From a virus, in the IMG/VR virus record IMGVR_UViG_3300035698_000695, positions 1 through 30,074 of that record: a DNA stretch of 30,074 bases; one strand, 5' to 3'. The translations under genes were made by a program, and so were the position numbers. This document shows positions 12,818-21,703 of this stretch, piece by piece. The notes beneath the pieces are model-generated. The model ran no database searches, was not told where the DNA came from, and was given only the letters and a program-made list of their open reading frames with translations. How positions within the stretch are numbered: position 1 is the stretch's first letter; each line of letters begins with the position of its first letter.

Positions 12818-15227
12818 GTCCATCCGCGTCTCGCTCTATACTATCGAGGTAGTCCTTTATGGGATCATACTGAGTGTTGTCTTCTTCCTCGCCCTCCTTA
12901 GCGTATCCGTACCCTTGCAGTCCAGAAGTGATCCTTGTCGGACCAAACGACGACCGCCCCGGCGTAGCTTGTCTGACCCCCTTGTCAAGCAGATCAGCCA
13001 ACTCGCGGTCAGTCGCAGTAAGCAACTTCCCCAAACCTATAATGCGTTGACGGTCGCCAATTTTAACAATATTAGCAAGCATAGCAAAAAATGAAACTGT
13101 ATCACCACCTTTAGGACCGTTTGCAATATCCATATCCACAACGCTGGCTTTCATGTTGCGCAGAGGTGTTGCCAACTCTCTGGATATACCAAGGCGACTT
13201 TCGTCATAGAGTTGCGCCAAAGCGTTCGTCTCGGCTATGTTCACGTTGTGCACTTTGTAGACATTTTTCAAGCTTTCTGCTGGTCCCTCTCCAAGAACCA
13301 TAGCCATGTGGTCTCTGCCAGAAGTGTTGGTCAAGACGTTTCCGTCTCCTATGTCCCCAAAAAAGTAGTGCAGTTCTGTCAACGGCTTGCGGCTGCCCAT
13401 TCTGTCAGTCATACCAGACACCCATCCTTTACGAAAGTGCGATTGATCTACCTCGCTCAGAGTGCCCCAGAAGTCTTCTAGGCTGTCCCCGTAGTGACCC
13501 GGAGCAAGTTTTTTAGCGTCTGGGCCGTCAACAGACTGACGCCTCTGTTTGTAGAATTGCGATCCAAGGCGCTCAAGCTCCTCTCTGCGCATTGCGGTAG
13601 AGAAAGCGGCTCTAGATTCCCCGTACTTTGTACCGACTACTGAGTCAATCTTAGAGTCCAAGAAGTTCACAATCTTCATCACAGCACGGCGTCCAGAGCG
13701 GTCCAGACCAGTCCCGTCAATCTTACCAGACGGAGTTATCAGATCAGCAATAGCTTTGCGCGTAGTGAACAACTTTGCTAGTGGTAAGTCTGCTGGGAAC
13801 AGCTCAGTTAGTTCGTCCGGTGTCAGTTTTCTAGGGTCTGCTGCGATATTAGACACGCCTTTTGCAAATTCTTCTTGGCGCTGCGCCCTAATTAGGTCCG
13901 TAAATTTGTTCCAAACTTGGGATTCGTTAGGAGTAAAGTTTTCAAATGACCGCTTCATCTCCTTCTGGTAGAAATCCCCGGCTTCCGCTAAGAGGTCTTG
14001 CCCGTTAACTGGTGTCGCACCAACAGGCATAGGGCTACCAGCAGGTACTTGAGTGCCATCACTGCCTAGATCGTCGAAGAATTTCTTGCTCGCTGCCAGC
14101 TCTGCTGCGTTAGCAACAGGAAGGGTCAGGCCCGTACCCATGACGTTATCAATCGCGTTTTGTGCGTCAAGGTTTGCTCTTTCAATTCCTTTGCCTATGG
14201 ATGTTGAAATGCCATCATACAACTGCATTTGCTGGCGAGGTGACAGAACCGTGGGCCTGTCAGGTAAACCCCTTCTCATTTTCAAGGCAGCGGCTCTTTC
14301 CTTGAGGGCAATACCTCGCAACACCTTTGCGGGGTCCATGTCTTTAAACACAAGGTCTGAAAACGCCAGTTGGAACCGCATAGCGCGCTCGCCGGAAGTT
14401 GAGTTACCTACGTCTGATAGCTCTAGTATACCCTTTCCCCTATCCGCTGGTTTTTTTGTGTAAAGGCGGTCAGATAACGCAAGCAGGTCTTGCGCAGACA
14501 TGTTGTCACTACTACCAGCTATAGACCTACCTGTTAGTTCAGACACAGCGCTGCCCGCCATAGACGGTCCACGCATTCTTCTATATAGCTTCCGAATTCC
14601 TGGCGCTACTTTTTCTCCTAGACCGTAACCTAATGAGGTTCCGAACGCGCTGTCTACCATACCTTGACCAAAGGCTTCTTCTAGTGACATGTCATCTCTA
14701 AAATACCTGTCCATTGCGGCAGCGGGCACCCCAGCTACTGCTGCAAGAGCGTACTTCCTTCCGACTTGTCCGGAAGACAGAGCAATTTTTCTCGCCGTAC
14801 CTGTAACTTTCTCAATAGCTTTGTCCAAGAACTTAGGAAGCCCTTTACCAGCACCGACAAGCTCGGTTCCAACCCGGAGCCCAAATGGTAGCATATCAGC
14901 CTGCGCCTTGTAAAACTCATCAGTGTCTTCCATTTCCTCAGAGAATGGTCGTTCTTGAGAATTCAACAAGTACGATGACAGGGCGGCCACCGGGCGAATG
15001 AGGCCCATAGTCGCTGCGTCAGAAGTGGTATGCAGTGTTGCACCAACCCCTCGTAGGGCACCATTGGCCCGGCTTACAACACTTTGTGCAGGACTTTTTT
15101 GTGCCGCACTTTGTGCAGCACTTTTTTGTGCCGCTGCTGCTCCTGGGGAGTCAGTCGCCATATCAGGCTCAGTAGCAGTAGGTTGCTCACCCACAAGCTT
15201 ACCTAGAGCGTCTTCGTAACTAGCCAT
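12807..15227 (-). CDS. large internal virion (ejection-like) protein
   Basis: An 806-residue protein at the end of the leftward late operon. The first 50 residues are Ala/Gln/Ser-rich with a 9-residue duplication. Residues 100-220 contain small-residue-rich helices (ALAAVAGVPAAAMDR, FGTSLGYGLGEKVAPG) that could cross or line a membrane; the rest is helical and soluble. Size, place after the tail spike and composition suit an internal virion protein ejected with DNA, but there is no diagnostic motif. Its start overlaps the preceding stop (TAATG) and its stop TAG overlaps the rightward operon stop by 4 bases. Confidence 0.55.
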   Translation of the reverse strand: MASYEDALGKLVGEQPTATEPDMATDSPGAAAAQKSAAQSAAQKSPAQSVVSRANGALRGVGATLHTTSDAATMGLIRPVAALSSYLLNSQERPFSEEMEDTDEFYKAQADMLPFGLRVGTELVGAGKGLPKFLDKAIEKVTGTARKIALSSGQVGRKYALAAVAGVPAAAMDRYFRDDMSLEEAFGQGMVDSAFGTSLGYGLGEKVAPGIRKLYRRMRGPSMAGSAVSELTGRSIAGSSDNMSAQDLLALSDRLYTKKPADRGKGILELSDVGNSTSGERAMRFQLAFSDLVFKDMDPAKVLRGIALKERAAALKMRRGLPDRPTVLSPRQQMQLYDGISTSIGKGIERANLDAQNAIDNVMGTGLTLPVANAAELAASKKFFDDLGSDGTQVPAGSPMPVGATPVNGQDLLAEAGDFYQKEMKRSFENFTPNESQVWNKFTDLIRAQRQEEFAKGVSNIAADPRKLTPDELTELFPADLPLAKLFTTRKAIADLITPSGKIDGTGLDRSGRRAVMKIVNFLDSKIDSVVGTKYGESRAAFSTAMRREELERLGSQFYKQRRQSVDGPDAKKLAPGHYGDSLEDFWGTLSEVDQSHFRKGWVSGMTDRMGSRKPLTELHYFFGDIGDGNVLTNTSGRDHMAMVLGEGPAESLKNVYKVHNVNIAETNALAQLYDESRLGISRELATPLRNMKASVVDMDIANGPKGGDTVSFFAMLANIVKIGDRQRIIGLGKLLTATDRELADLLDKGVRQATPGRSSFGPTRITSGLQGYGYAKEGEEEDNTQYDPIKDYLDSIERDADGPPN
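13885..13898. repeat. dispersed palindrome copy 26
   Basis: GCCCTAATTAGGTC, read as DLIRA in the 806-residue virion protein. Confidence 0.9.
14627..14640. repeat. dispersed palindrome copy 27
   Basis: AACCTAATGAGGTT, read as TSLG on the leftward strand. Confidence 0.9.
15080..15133 (-). repeat. two tandem copies of a 27-bp unit
   Basis: Units 15080-15106 and 15107-15133 differ at one base. They encode two 9-residue units, AAQKSPAQS and AAQKSAAQS, in the N-terminal low-complexity part of the internal virion protein. The likely cause is slippage; the stretch is probably a flexible linker. Confidence 0.85.
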
Positions 15228-17599
15228 TATTCAAGTTCCTCCATGTTCCCATCAGCGTCCACAAGCAAATAAGTCAAGCTGCCATCTTGGTTTCTGCGCG
15301 CCCATGTGTAGTCTCCAGCGCTATTCTTCGGTATAGCGCCGGCAAACATGTCGTGCTGCACTTGCGTCATTTTAGGGGACATCTTTATGACTCGTTGTTT
15401 TTCAGACAGCTTACCATACGAAGCAAATTCTGACCGTTGGTTGTAGATCGCGCCAACGCGATCCTGTGCCGCCCTGCGTAATTCAGGAAGTACGGCAGTA
15501 GCCTCCTCTTCTAGTCTGCGTAACTTACCACGAGCGCCTTCATGGTTGTCTTGTTCACCTAAGTAGGTTCCGTAACTCGCAGCCATGATGCGGTCCACTT
15601 CATTAACCATCCTTAGCTTAGCAATAATTTGAAGACGCGCCCCGTGTGTCATATCACCTCTGGCGATTGATTTGAGCATAAGTGCTCGCTCACCGTCAGA
15701 AATTGCGCCGCCGCCCTCCATCATAGGCTTTGCAATTAGCAGCGCAAGGGTTTTCTCTGATTGAGTCAAGCTCTCGTAATTTCGTACAAGTTCGTTTGCG
15801 TGGATAAATTCTTCAATAGCCCCTCCGCTAAGCTGGGTGAGACCGCGATATAGTGAGCCCATAAACTCATTGAACGGACCGCTTTCCATGTTGCTTTCCA
15901 GCATGTCAAGGGTTACGTTCTCCATAGAGTATAGTTCCAAGTCGATTGATCTGTTAACTCTGGATACCTCGTCTAGCCTGTCGAGCTGTGTATACGCCCA
16001 CTCTCTTTGCTGCCGCTGCTTAGGTGTCTCGTCAGCACCTCCGATGCGTAACATCGTTTGGGCAAACACTTCTGCGGCGGCAGGATCAGTTTCACGCAAC
16101 CTGTGGTATTCAGCCGCGTTTTTCTGCAACTCAGTCGGAGTTTTACCAAGCACGTCGAATACCTTAGTTAGGTCTGCGCTGCCCATGTCGTATTCGTCCA
16201 TGACGCGGCCTATCTCGGCTGCATCTGCGTCACCGGCCACTGCGCCCATTAACTGCGCGTACCCGTTGGAACCGTCGCCAGTTTTGGCCTCAACTTTAGC
16301 ACGGTTCACAAGCGCTTCGCGCAATCCAGAAATCCCAGCTTTCACGACTTCTGGGTTATCCAAAGTCATCATGCGAACAAAAGGGGCAAGCTGCTCGTCG
16401 TTCGAGAATACTTCCAACTGATCGGCTGAGTATGCTTGGTTTCCCTTACCAGAACCGTCTACATCAAATCGTAAGCGGTCAGCAGCCACAAGAGCAGTCA
16501 TACGAGCAGTCTCAGCGTTCATTTGCTGAGTGCCCATTCTATACTGTTCTAGTGTGGACTCACGGTGACCGTCTAAAATTGACTGGCGTTGTGCCTTAAT
16601 GTTGGAAAAATACGGCTGCAAGTCAACAGCTTGATTAGCGGAAATCTGACCAAGACCCACTCCAATGCCGCCTACTGCGTCCATAAGAGATTGGCGGGGG
16701 TCATCAGACTTACCGAATAGCTTGTTCGCAATGGTGTCCATTAAACCACCACCGCGCTCTTCCTCGGCGTCTTCTGACACAGCATAGCTGTCAACACTGC
16801 CCGGAGCGGTCATGCGTGGTTCAACCTCATTAGGTTGCCCAGAGGTTCCAGACGTTGGGTCGTCGGGCTGAGTAAGCATCTCGCCAAATGAAAGTGGAGA
16901 TGACCCGCCAACCGACTGTTGCATACCCGGTGGTAGGTCTCCAGTCTCCCCAATTAGGTTGCCGAAAGAAAGCGGCGTCCGACCTTCCGTGGGGCGGACT
17001 TGAGATGGGTCAATAGGCAAGGACATCCCTTGCTGTGGAGTTAAGCTGGTGTCACTCGCCACTCCACCTTGCAGGATTGCAGTGCCGAGGCCACCAAGAA
17101 CTTCGTCATACGTTTTCGCTCTAGCGGTAGCGTCTTCGGCCACTGCGTCAAGTCTCGATTGTCTCTTTGATGGCTGCATGTCTCTGGACCCCATAGGTTC
17201 GACCTGCCATGGTTCCCACTCCATGGGAACAGACAGGCCATATCGCTCTGCGTTAGCTCTAATCCACTCGGCAGCCTCGCTATTAGGATCGCGGAGAAGG
17301 CGACCGTCAACTGCAAAGTCTATGGCCCTGCCATTATTATGCTGCGAGCGCCCAGCAGGGGCAACCCATTTTCTAGCAGCAGCCTCACTTCCGTGCTTAG
17401 CTACGGCTCCCCTAAACAATTCAGCTTGAAGCTCCGGCGATCTGTACGCAGATGTTACCTGCAACGGTATACCGGCTTCATGGGCGGCTTGAGTAAACGC
17501 ATAAGCGTTGTTGGAGAACTCTTGGTCAAGTCCAGTGAAGCTGTCTGGCCGGGCAGCAGCCCCGCCTACAGCGTAGTCTTTCCAGTTAGGAGTAGCCAT
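15227..17599 (-). CDS. internal virion protein with N-terminal peptidase M15 domain
   Basis: A 790-residue protein. Residues 20-135 are a VanY/M15-type D-alanyl-D-alanine carboxypeptidase domain: SAYRSPELQ (R53), SQHNNGRAID with zinc ligands H87 and D94, and EPWQVEP (129-135). The third zinc ligand is normally His in EPWH; here codon CAG gives Gln132. The remaining 650 residues are helical and charged. A cell-wall enzyme on an ejection protein would open the peptidoglycan during DNA entry. ATG 17599 is chosen because AGGAG lies 8 bases upstream; the longer frame from 17659 runs through the previous gene and would add an artificial QRQRQ tail. Confidence 0.75.
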   Translation of the reverse strand: MATPNWKDYAVGGAAARPDSFTGLDQEFSNNAYAFTQAAHEAGIPLQVTSAYRSPELQAELFRGAVAKHGSEAAARKWVAPAGRSQHNNGRAIDFAVDGRLLRDPNSEAAEWIRANAERYGLSVPMEWEPWQVEPMGSRDMQPSKRQSRLDAVAEDATARAKTYDEVLGGLGTAILQGGVASDTSLTPQQGMSLPIDPSQVRPTEGRTPLSFGNLIGETGDLPPGMQQSVGGSSPLSFGEMLTQPDDPTSGTSGQPNEVEPRMTAPGSVDSYAVSEDAEEERGGGLMDTIANKLFGKSDDPRQSLMDAVGGIGVGLGQISANQAVDLQPYFSNIKAQRQSILDGHRESTLEQYRMGTQQMNAETARMTALVAADRLRFDVDGSGKGNQAYSADQLEVFSNDEQLAPFVRMMTLDNPEVVKAGISGLREALVNRAKVEAKTGDGSNGYAQLMGAVAGDADAAEIGRVMDEYDMGSADLTKVFDVLGKTPTELQKNAAEYHRLRETDPAAAEVFAQTMLRIGGADETPKQRQQREWAYTQLDRLDEVSRVNRSIDLELYSMENVTLDMLESNMESGPFNEFMGSLYRGLTQLSGGAIEEFIHANELVRNYESLTQSEKTLALLIAKPMMEGGGAISDGERALMLKSIARGDMTHGARLQIIAKLRMVNEVDRIMAASYGTYLGEQDNHEGARGKLRRLEEEATAVLPELRRAAQDRVGAIYNQRSEFASYGKLSEKQRVIKMSPKMTQVQHDMFAGAIPKNSAGDYTWARRNQDGSLTYLLVDADGNMEELE
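15556..15569. repeat. dispersed palindrome copy 28
   Basis: CACCTAAGTAGGTT, read as TYLGE. Confidence 0.85.
16161..16174. repeat. degenerate palindrome copy 29
   Basis: ACCTTAGTTAGGTC; CC and GG are seven bases apart instead of six, read as DLTKV. Confidence 0.4.
16823..16836. repeat. dispersed palindrome copy 30
   Basis: AACCTCATTAGGTT, read as QPNEV in a Pro/Ser-rich linker. Confidence 0.9.
16947..16960. repeat. dispersed palindrome copy 31
   Basis: TCCCCAATTAGGTT, read as NLIGE, 124 bases from copy 30. Confidence 0.85.
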
Positions 17600-17600
17600 A

Positions 17601-18284
17601 TCATACCGCTCCTGTCGCTGCCTTTGCCGCTGTCTGCGCATACATTGAAATATAATCAAACAGCCCCGGAGTACTCTCTTGGGTCATTTGACCTTGTGAC
17701 CCGCGAACGTCACTGCCTAATAGCGAGTTCATCATGTCGATCAGCTTATAAGGTTGGTTCATTGCTTGGTCAAACTGTTGACCGCCCTGTCCGAGTAGCT
17801 GGTCTAGAAAGTCACGCTGTTGGCCACCTTGTTGGGCCTGTGTCTGCATCAGGTTGTTGCCTACATCAAAATACTGCCCACCTAATTGGGTTAGCCCACC
17901 AGCGGAAGACATTTTATCGCGGTACGCCCGCTCAGCCGCGCTTTCAAAACCCTGCATCATCATGTTAGAGGTCATGTCCCCAGCATTACGAAGGTAGTCC
18001 CCTGTAGCGGTGCCCTCAACGATGCCATGGCGGTCGCCCCCAAACGCACCAGCACTAATAGCGCTATCGCCAATCTGTCCCATAGTTTGGTCGTACTGAC
18101 GATCTAAGCGCCCCAATGAGGCGTTAAGAACTCGTTCGTAATAGGGGTTTAGGTAGTCGTTGATGTTGGACAGTGATCCTACACCAGTACCCATATTGCT
18201 ATAGATATTTTGCCCTTGGCTCATTGAAGACGCGGCCATGGCAAAAGGATCAGAGGAGCCTGTGTTGTTGTTAGCGGTAATCAT
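17601..18284 (-). CDS. putative internal virion or tail-associated protein
   Basis: A 227-residue Gln-, Met- and Gly-rich protein. Residues 40-90 (NPYYERVLNASLGRLDRQYD followed by GAFGGDRHGIVEG) form a pattern seen in podovirus ejection proteins that sit beside the larger internal proteins. Coupled to its neighbours by an ATGA overlap upstream and a 1-base gap downstream. No enzymatic motif. Confidence 0.5.
   Translation of the reverse strand: MITANNNTGSSDPFAMAASSMSQGQNIYSNMGTGVGSLSNINDYLNPYYERVLNASLGRLDRQYDQTMGQIGDSAISAGAFGGDRHGIVEGTATGDYLRNAGDMTSNMMMQGFESAAERAYRDKMSSAGGLTQLGGQYFDVGNNLMQTQAQQGGQQRDFLDQLLGQGGQQFDQAMNQPYKLIDMMNSLLGSDVRGSQGQMTQESTPGLFDYISMYAQTAAKAATGAV
17879..17892. repeat. 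dispersed palindrome copy 32
   Basis: CACCTAATTGGGTT, read as TQLGG. Confidence 0.85.
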
Positions 18285-18688
18285 TTCTTTCCACCTCCAC
18301 CGGGATCATACTGCTCGTATTTTGTTTGCTTACCGAACGCATCAAAGAACTGTTTCATTGTGTTCGTATACCCGTCGGACACCTTACCCATTGTAGTGTC
18401 GTACAGATCAGAAGCTCTAAAGCCTTTGATGCCAGTATCTCCGACTGTCGCTTCTGGCATCGCATTAGATGTCGGGGCATCAAACCCAAACGCACTAGCA
18501 GCGGCGTCGGCCATGCTAAACGACGCTTCTTCCTTTGGGGTAAACGCGGCCTTAGTAATCCCGCGATTAGGTTCGTATTCGTTACCGCCTACCAACCTAA
18601 GTAGGTTGAGCAAGGCGTGGCTCTCTCGGGCCATTTGAGGGTCAACCTGCTGAGTTTGCTCAGTCTTACGGGTCTTACCAATTCCCAT
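18281..18688 (-). CDS. hypothetical virion-associated protein
   Basis: A 135-residue protein with a basic N-terminus (MGIGKTRKTEQTQQ), an Ala-rich middle and a C-terminal GGGGKK. AAAGGA precedes the ATG, and the stop overlaps the next start. A palindrome copy (18594-18607) is read as NLLRL. Probably structural from position only. Confidence 0.5.
   Translation of the reverse strand: MGIGKTRKTEQTQQVDPQMARESHALLNLLRLVGGNEYEPNRGITKAAFTPKEEASFSMADAAASAFGFDAPTSNAMPEATVGDTGIKGFRASDLYDTTMGKVSDGYTNTMKQFFDAFGKQTKYEQYDPGGGGKK
18594..18607. repeat. dispersed palindrome copy 33
   Basis: AACCTAAGTAGGTT, read as NLLRL. Confidence 0.85.
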
Positions 18689-18689
18689 G

Positions 18690-19160
18690 TTACACTTCCT
18701 TTGTCATAGTTATGTAAGCAGGCTTCCACCCGACTTTTTCGAGTGGCTTCTTCCACCCAAACCGTCCGCTGAACGATACTTTGGAGCACTCGCGCATGGC
18801 TGCTTCCCTACGAAGGCGGCTATCAAAACTAACGATTTCTTTGAGACTACCAGCGGCAATGTAAACATTATACACGTTATACATAGGAAAGTGGAGAAAC
18901 TCACAGAGTAGTACAGAATTTCGAAGCTCATAAAGGTCTAACTCCCCGGACAACACACGGCGGCACACATAGTCAAAATTGTGTGTACCGCCACCATACA
19001 TCAAAGCTTTCTCAATGTCAACCCTGTATTTTTCGAGGCAGTCGATGATAGAGCGCAATCTTTCAAGAGGATCAACATCTGGTTCGTCGATGTCTTGCAG
19101 AGTGGCGCTGTCTGATGCCGCTTTATGGAGAGCTTCTACAAAGAGTTCTACGTTGGTCAT
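18690..19160 (-). CDS. hypothetical protein with GNAT-like C-terminal pattern
   Basis: A 156-residue protein. The C-terminal half (YNVYIAAGSLKEI, then GRFGWKKPLEKVGWKPAYI and a closing TMTKEV) recalls the small acetyltransferase-like proteins in podovirus tail regions, such as T7 gp13, which also ends in an ITK segment. No acetyl-CoA loop is clear, so the fold may be degenerate. AGGTGAT from palindrome copy 19166-19179 is the ribosome binding site, 6 bases before the ATG. Confidence 0.4.
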   Translation of the reverse strand: MTNVELFVEALHKAASDSATLQDIDEPDVDPLERLRSIIDCLEKYRVDIEKALMYGGGTHNFDYVCRRVLSGELDLYELRNSVLLCEFLHFPMYNVYNVYIAAGSLKEIVSFDSRLRREAAMRECSKVSFSGRFGWKKPLEKVGWKPAYITMTKEV

Positions 19161-19165
19161 GATAT

Positions 19166-19179
19166 CACCTAATTGGGTA
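19166..19179. repeat. dispersed palindrome copy 34
   Basis: CACCTAATTGGGTA between genes; on the leftward strand its AGGTGAT is a ribosome binding site. Confidence 0.85.
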
Positions 19180-19184
19180 AGGGG

Positions 19185-21473
19185 TTAGTAAGACAGGAGC
19201 TTGCGCAGAGTGTAGGTTTTAACCTCAAACTCAGCGCTTGAGAACCCTTGAATTTGGATACGGTTTGCAGTAGCTGGCATCCAGATGGCAGTGCGTGTAT
19301 GTAGCTCCAGCAAGTGTAAAATAAACGGTGTGGCAAGCAGTGTGCCACCATTTTGAACGCGGACTTCTGCGCCGCTAGTCACGATATCCGTCAACTCAAA
19401 GTCTAGGAGATAGTGACACTCGTCGTCCAGTCCTGAGAATATAAGCGCACCTACACCGCTAGGAGCTTTGACAGCAGCGGCTCCTGTACCAGGATTTGTG
19501 AACGAACCCGACACAGTAGCGGAGTTAATTACAATAGGGGAACCTAATTGGGTTCCTACAGAGTTGATGTGGTACTCTGTAGGGTCTTCACCTGCTGGGA
19601 GCTTATACGGCTTGACCTTCACTGACGGGCCGTTGTAGTGAACAACCAAATTAGCGCGTGGATTTATCATCTCGTCACTGACAGTGCCAAAGATGTCGTC
19701 TTCGTCTGGAGCCACAAACTCTATAGGATTGAAGTACGTTCCAGTGTCATTTTGACGGGCTGGAATGCGCATGTTAACTGAGACACCATTCAGTTCGGCG
19801 CTGTCTTTACTATTGGCTATTGCGACAACCTTTGCAAAGGTCTGGAAGTTAACGCTGTCGGCTGACAAGGTAAAGTTAAGGTCAACCCCGTCCCCTGTTA
19901 CGTAAACAGGCCCGTCCACTATGCTCGCAGATGATCCAGCAGATAGGCGCAAGACACCGTTGAACGATGTGCTGTTACTAAAGTTTAGACCACGATAATG
20001 CAGACCCTCATGGTAGATCAGTCCTTTAGGAATGTCACAGTTAAAGAAGTGTGTGGTCGGCGGGTCAATGAAGACATCCAAATCTGTATCAGTTGTCAAC
20101 ATGTTCTTGCTGACAGTTACCTCTACATTAGACGAAGAAATGACGTTTTTACTGATAACCTCTGATACAGAGTAGATGTCACCACCATCCTTGTTTTTAG
20201 CGCCAGATGACAGGCATAGGATTGAACCTGCTGTAATCCCAACGTGATCTTCGTCAAGCGTCACAACGGCACTACCATCCGTTATTGATGCTTTGCATGG
20301 CTCAAAGTCTTTAGACTTGTTGAGACCGTAATGAAAGAAGCTAGAAAAGTCGAGTTGTGATGCTCTGATGACTGAGCGGCCCCAGCAAGCTGAGAACCTC
20401 AAGTGCCCTAGCACTGTGTCGTCAAATCCGGTACCACTTTGCCCCAAACTTATTGGGACGTTGCAGTTGCGGATTTCTAACTTCCCAATAATATGCCGTG
20501 TGTACGGAAGGTTATTAACAGTGTCGGTTGCTACTTTACCGCGTTGATCGCCTTGGAACAGCCCATAACCGCACCCGATAATCTGCAAGTCAGTAATTGA
20601 CATTCTCGTGCAAACGCCTTGAGAAGCGGCGAACCCGACCACGTTATTCTTTACGTTTTGTCTGGACGCCCAAGAAGCGTTAGACATAAACGCACCTTGG
20701 ACGTAGACTGAACCTAAAATTAAGCTTTGGGACATGCCTTTGCTATCAAAGAGAACGCGCTTACCAGATGGGGTCAAACCACCACCCGGATTAGAAAGCG
20801 GGTACTCCAACACAGGTTCAAGGTCTGCCTCAACGGCGTCAAAAAATTGAAGTTGTGTTACACCTGGATACCAGACAAGTCTGTCGCCGGGTGCAAATGT
20901 TTTTGTCATTTTGACGATGCCGTTACTATACATACTGTAGCGGTTCGCAGCGCACCACCGCGCAGCTAGGTTCATTTTGTCAGTAGAGTCAACGACGCCA
21001 GTTGTATCGACATCAAACGCCTCAACGTCAACTTGTGAGCCACGGACTTTCAGTCTGACCCCGCCTATTGTTGACAGGTGCGGTTCTGCAAACACCTCTG
21101 GCTCAACGACATATGAGAATGACCCAGCTTCAATGATCTCTCCAACTTGCATGGGGCGCAGAGAACTTTTTAGATCACTTACTGAAAGGAACTCAGACAA
21201 AGGCTCCCACCCCAGCTTACCGAATGCAGTGGCGCCCGGCACTTTTGCCCAGATTGTACCGTCAACAAGCACCCTAGAATTGTCACCTAATGAGGTTAGG
21301 TCGTCAGCTACAAAAGCAGCAAACGTCGTAAACACTCTTAGAATTGACTCATCCCAAGATGTGACGTTTCCAGATGTAACGTCGATCCAAGCTATTCCGT
21401 CCCAACGCCACGTCTGTCCACCGTTCGTGTACAGATCACCTGTGTCTGGGATTGAGGGGTAATTGGCGGTCAT
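19185..21473 (-). CDS. tail spike / receptor-binding protein
   Basis: A 762-residue protein. Residues 1-125 form a virion-binding head (WRWDGIAWIDV, TIWAKVPG). From about 140 (AFDVDTTGVVDSTDK) the sequence enters a long repetitive beta-rich region of the pectate-lyase-like beta-helix type common in tail spikes, ending in a small C-terminal beta domain. It should bind, and may cleave, a surface polysaccharide. ATG 21473 overlaps the preceding stop (ATGA), which decides the start. The interior from 19555 to 21283 is the longest stretch in the window without a palindrome copy. Confidence 0.7.
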   Translation of the reverse strand: MTANYPSIPDTGDLYTNGGQTWRWDGIAWIDVTSGNVTSWDESILRVFTTFAAFVADDLTSLGDNSRVLVDGTIWAKVPGATAFGKLGWEPLSEFLSVSDLKSSLRPMQVGEIIEAGSFSYVVEPEVFAEPHLSTIGGVRLKVRGSQVDVEAFDVDTTGVVDSTDKMNLAARWCAANRYSMYSNGIVKMTKTFAPGDRLVWYPGVTQLQFFDAVEADLEPVLEYPLSNPGGGLTPSGKRVLFDSKGMSQSLILGSVYVQGAFMSNASWASRQNVKNNVVGFAASQGVCTRMSITDLQIIGCGYGLFQGDQRGKVATDTVNNLPYTRHIIGKLEIRNCNVPISLGQSGTGFDDTVLGHLRFSACWGRSVIRASQLDFSSFFHYGLNKSKDFEPCKASITDGSAVVTLDEDHVGITAGSILCLSSGAKNKDGGDIYSVSEVISKNVISSSNVEVTVSKNMLTTDTDLDVFIDPPTTHFFNCDIPKGLIYHEGLHYRGLNFSNSTSFNGVLRLSAGSSASIVDGPVYVTGDGVDLNFTLSADSVNFQTFAKVVAIANSKDSAELNGVSVNMRIPARQNDTGTYFNPIEFVAPDEDDIFGTVSDEMINPRANLVVHYNGPSVKVKPYKLPAGEDPTEYHINSVGTQLGSPIVINSATVSGSFTNPGTGAAAVKAPSGVGALIFSGLDDECHYLLDFELTDIVTSGAEVRVQNGGTLLATPFILHLLELHTRTAIWMPATANRIQIQGFSSAEFEVKTYTLRKLLSY
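19541..19554. repeat. dispersed palindrome copy 35
   Basis: AACCTAATTGGGTT with GG and CC outside it, an 18-bp near-palindrome, read as TQLGS in the spike C-terminus. Confidence 0.9.
21284..21297. repeat. dispersed palindrome copy 36
   Basis: CACCTAATGAGGTT in the spike head domain, read as TSLGD. Confidence 0.9.
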
Positions 21474-21703
21474 GCTGTTGTCCCATCTAATTTTTTCCAC
21501 TCTCCATCATGAGAGTAGATAGGTTCACCTAATTGGGGATCAAACATCATGATCCCATCTGTTACTGCCTTCTCGTCTCCGACCCTGTGCTGTAGGAACA
21601 CAGGGGCAGCTACTACTTCTTCTGTAGAGCCAAGGTACTCTACTAGGTCTAGCGCCCATTTTCTCAAGTCCCCAGAGGGATATGGAGGAAGTCTAGTTGT
21701 CAT
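21470..21703 (-). CDS. small tail-associated hypothetical protein
   Basis: A 77-residue protein starting MTTRLPPYPSGDLRKWALDL and ending in a short strand with YSHDGEWKKLDG. The last motif resembles the head segments of tail spikes. It is coupled on both sides, overlapping the hub gene by one base and the spike gene by four, so it probably assembles with them. Confidence 0.55.
   Translation of the reverse strand: MTTRLPPYPSGDLRKWALDLVEYLGSTEEVVAAPVFLQHRVGDEKAVTDGIMMFDPQLGEPIYSHDGEWKKLDGTTA
21526..21539. repeat. dispersed palindrome copy 37
   Basis: CACCTAATTGGGGA, read as PQLGE in the 77-residue protein. Confidence 0.85.

Noticed and set aside
10825-15219. Reading frames opposite the large genes
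   Set aside because: They are shadows of well-supported genes, without ribosome binding sites or recognisable domains.
17583-17596. CCAGTTAGG as another palindrome copy
   Set aside because: One base short in the left half and without flanking symmetry.
17600-17659. N-terminal extension of the M15 protein (QRQRQRQ)
   Set aside because: It is a frame-shifted reading of the preceding gene's C-terminus; AGGAG before 17599 marks the start.
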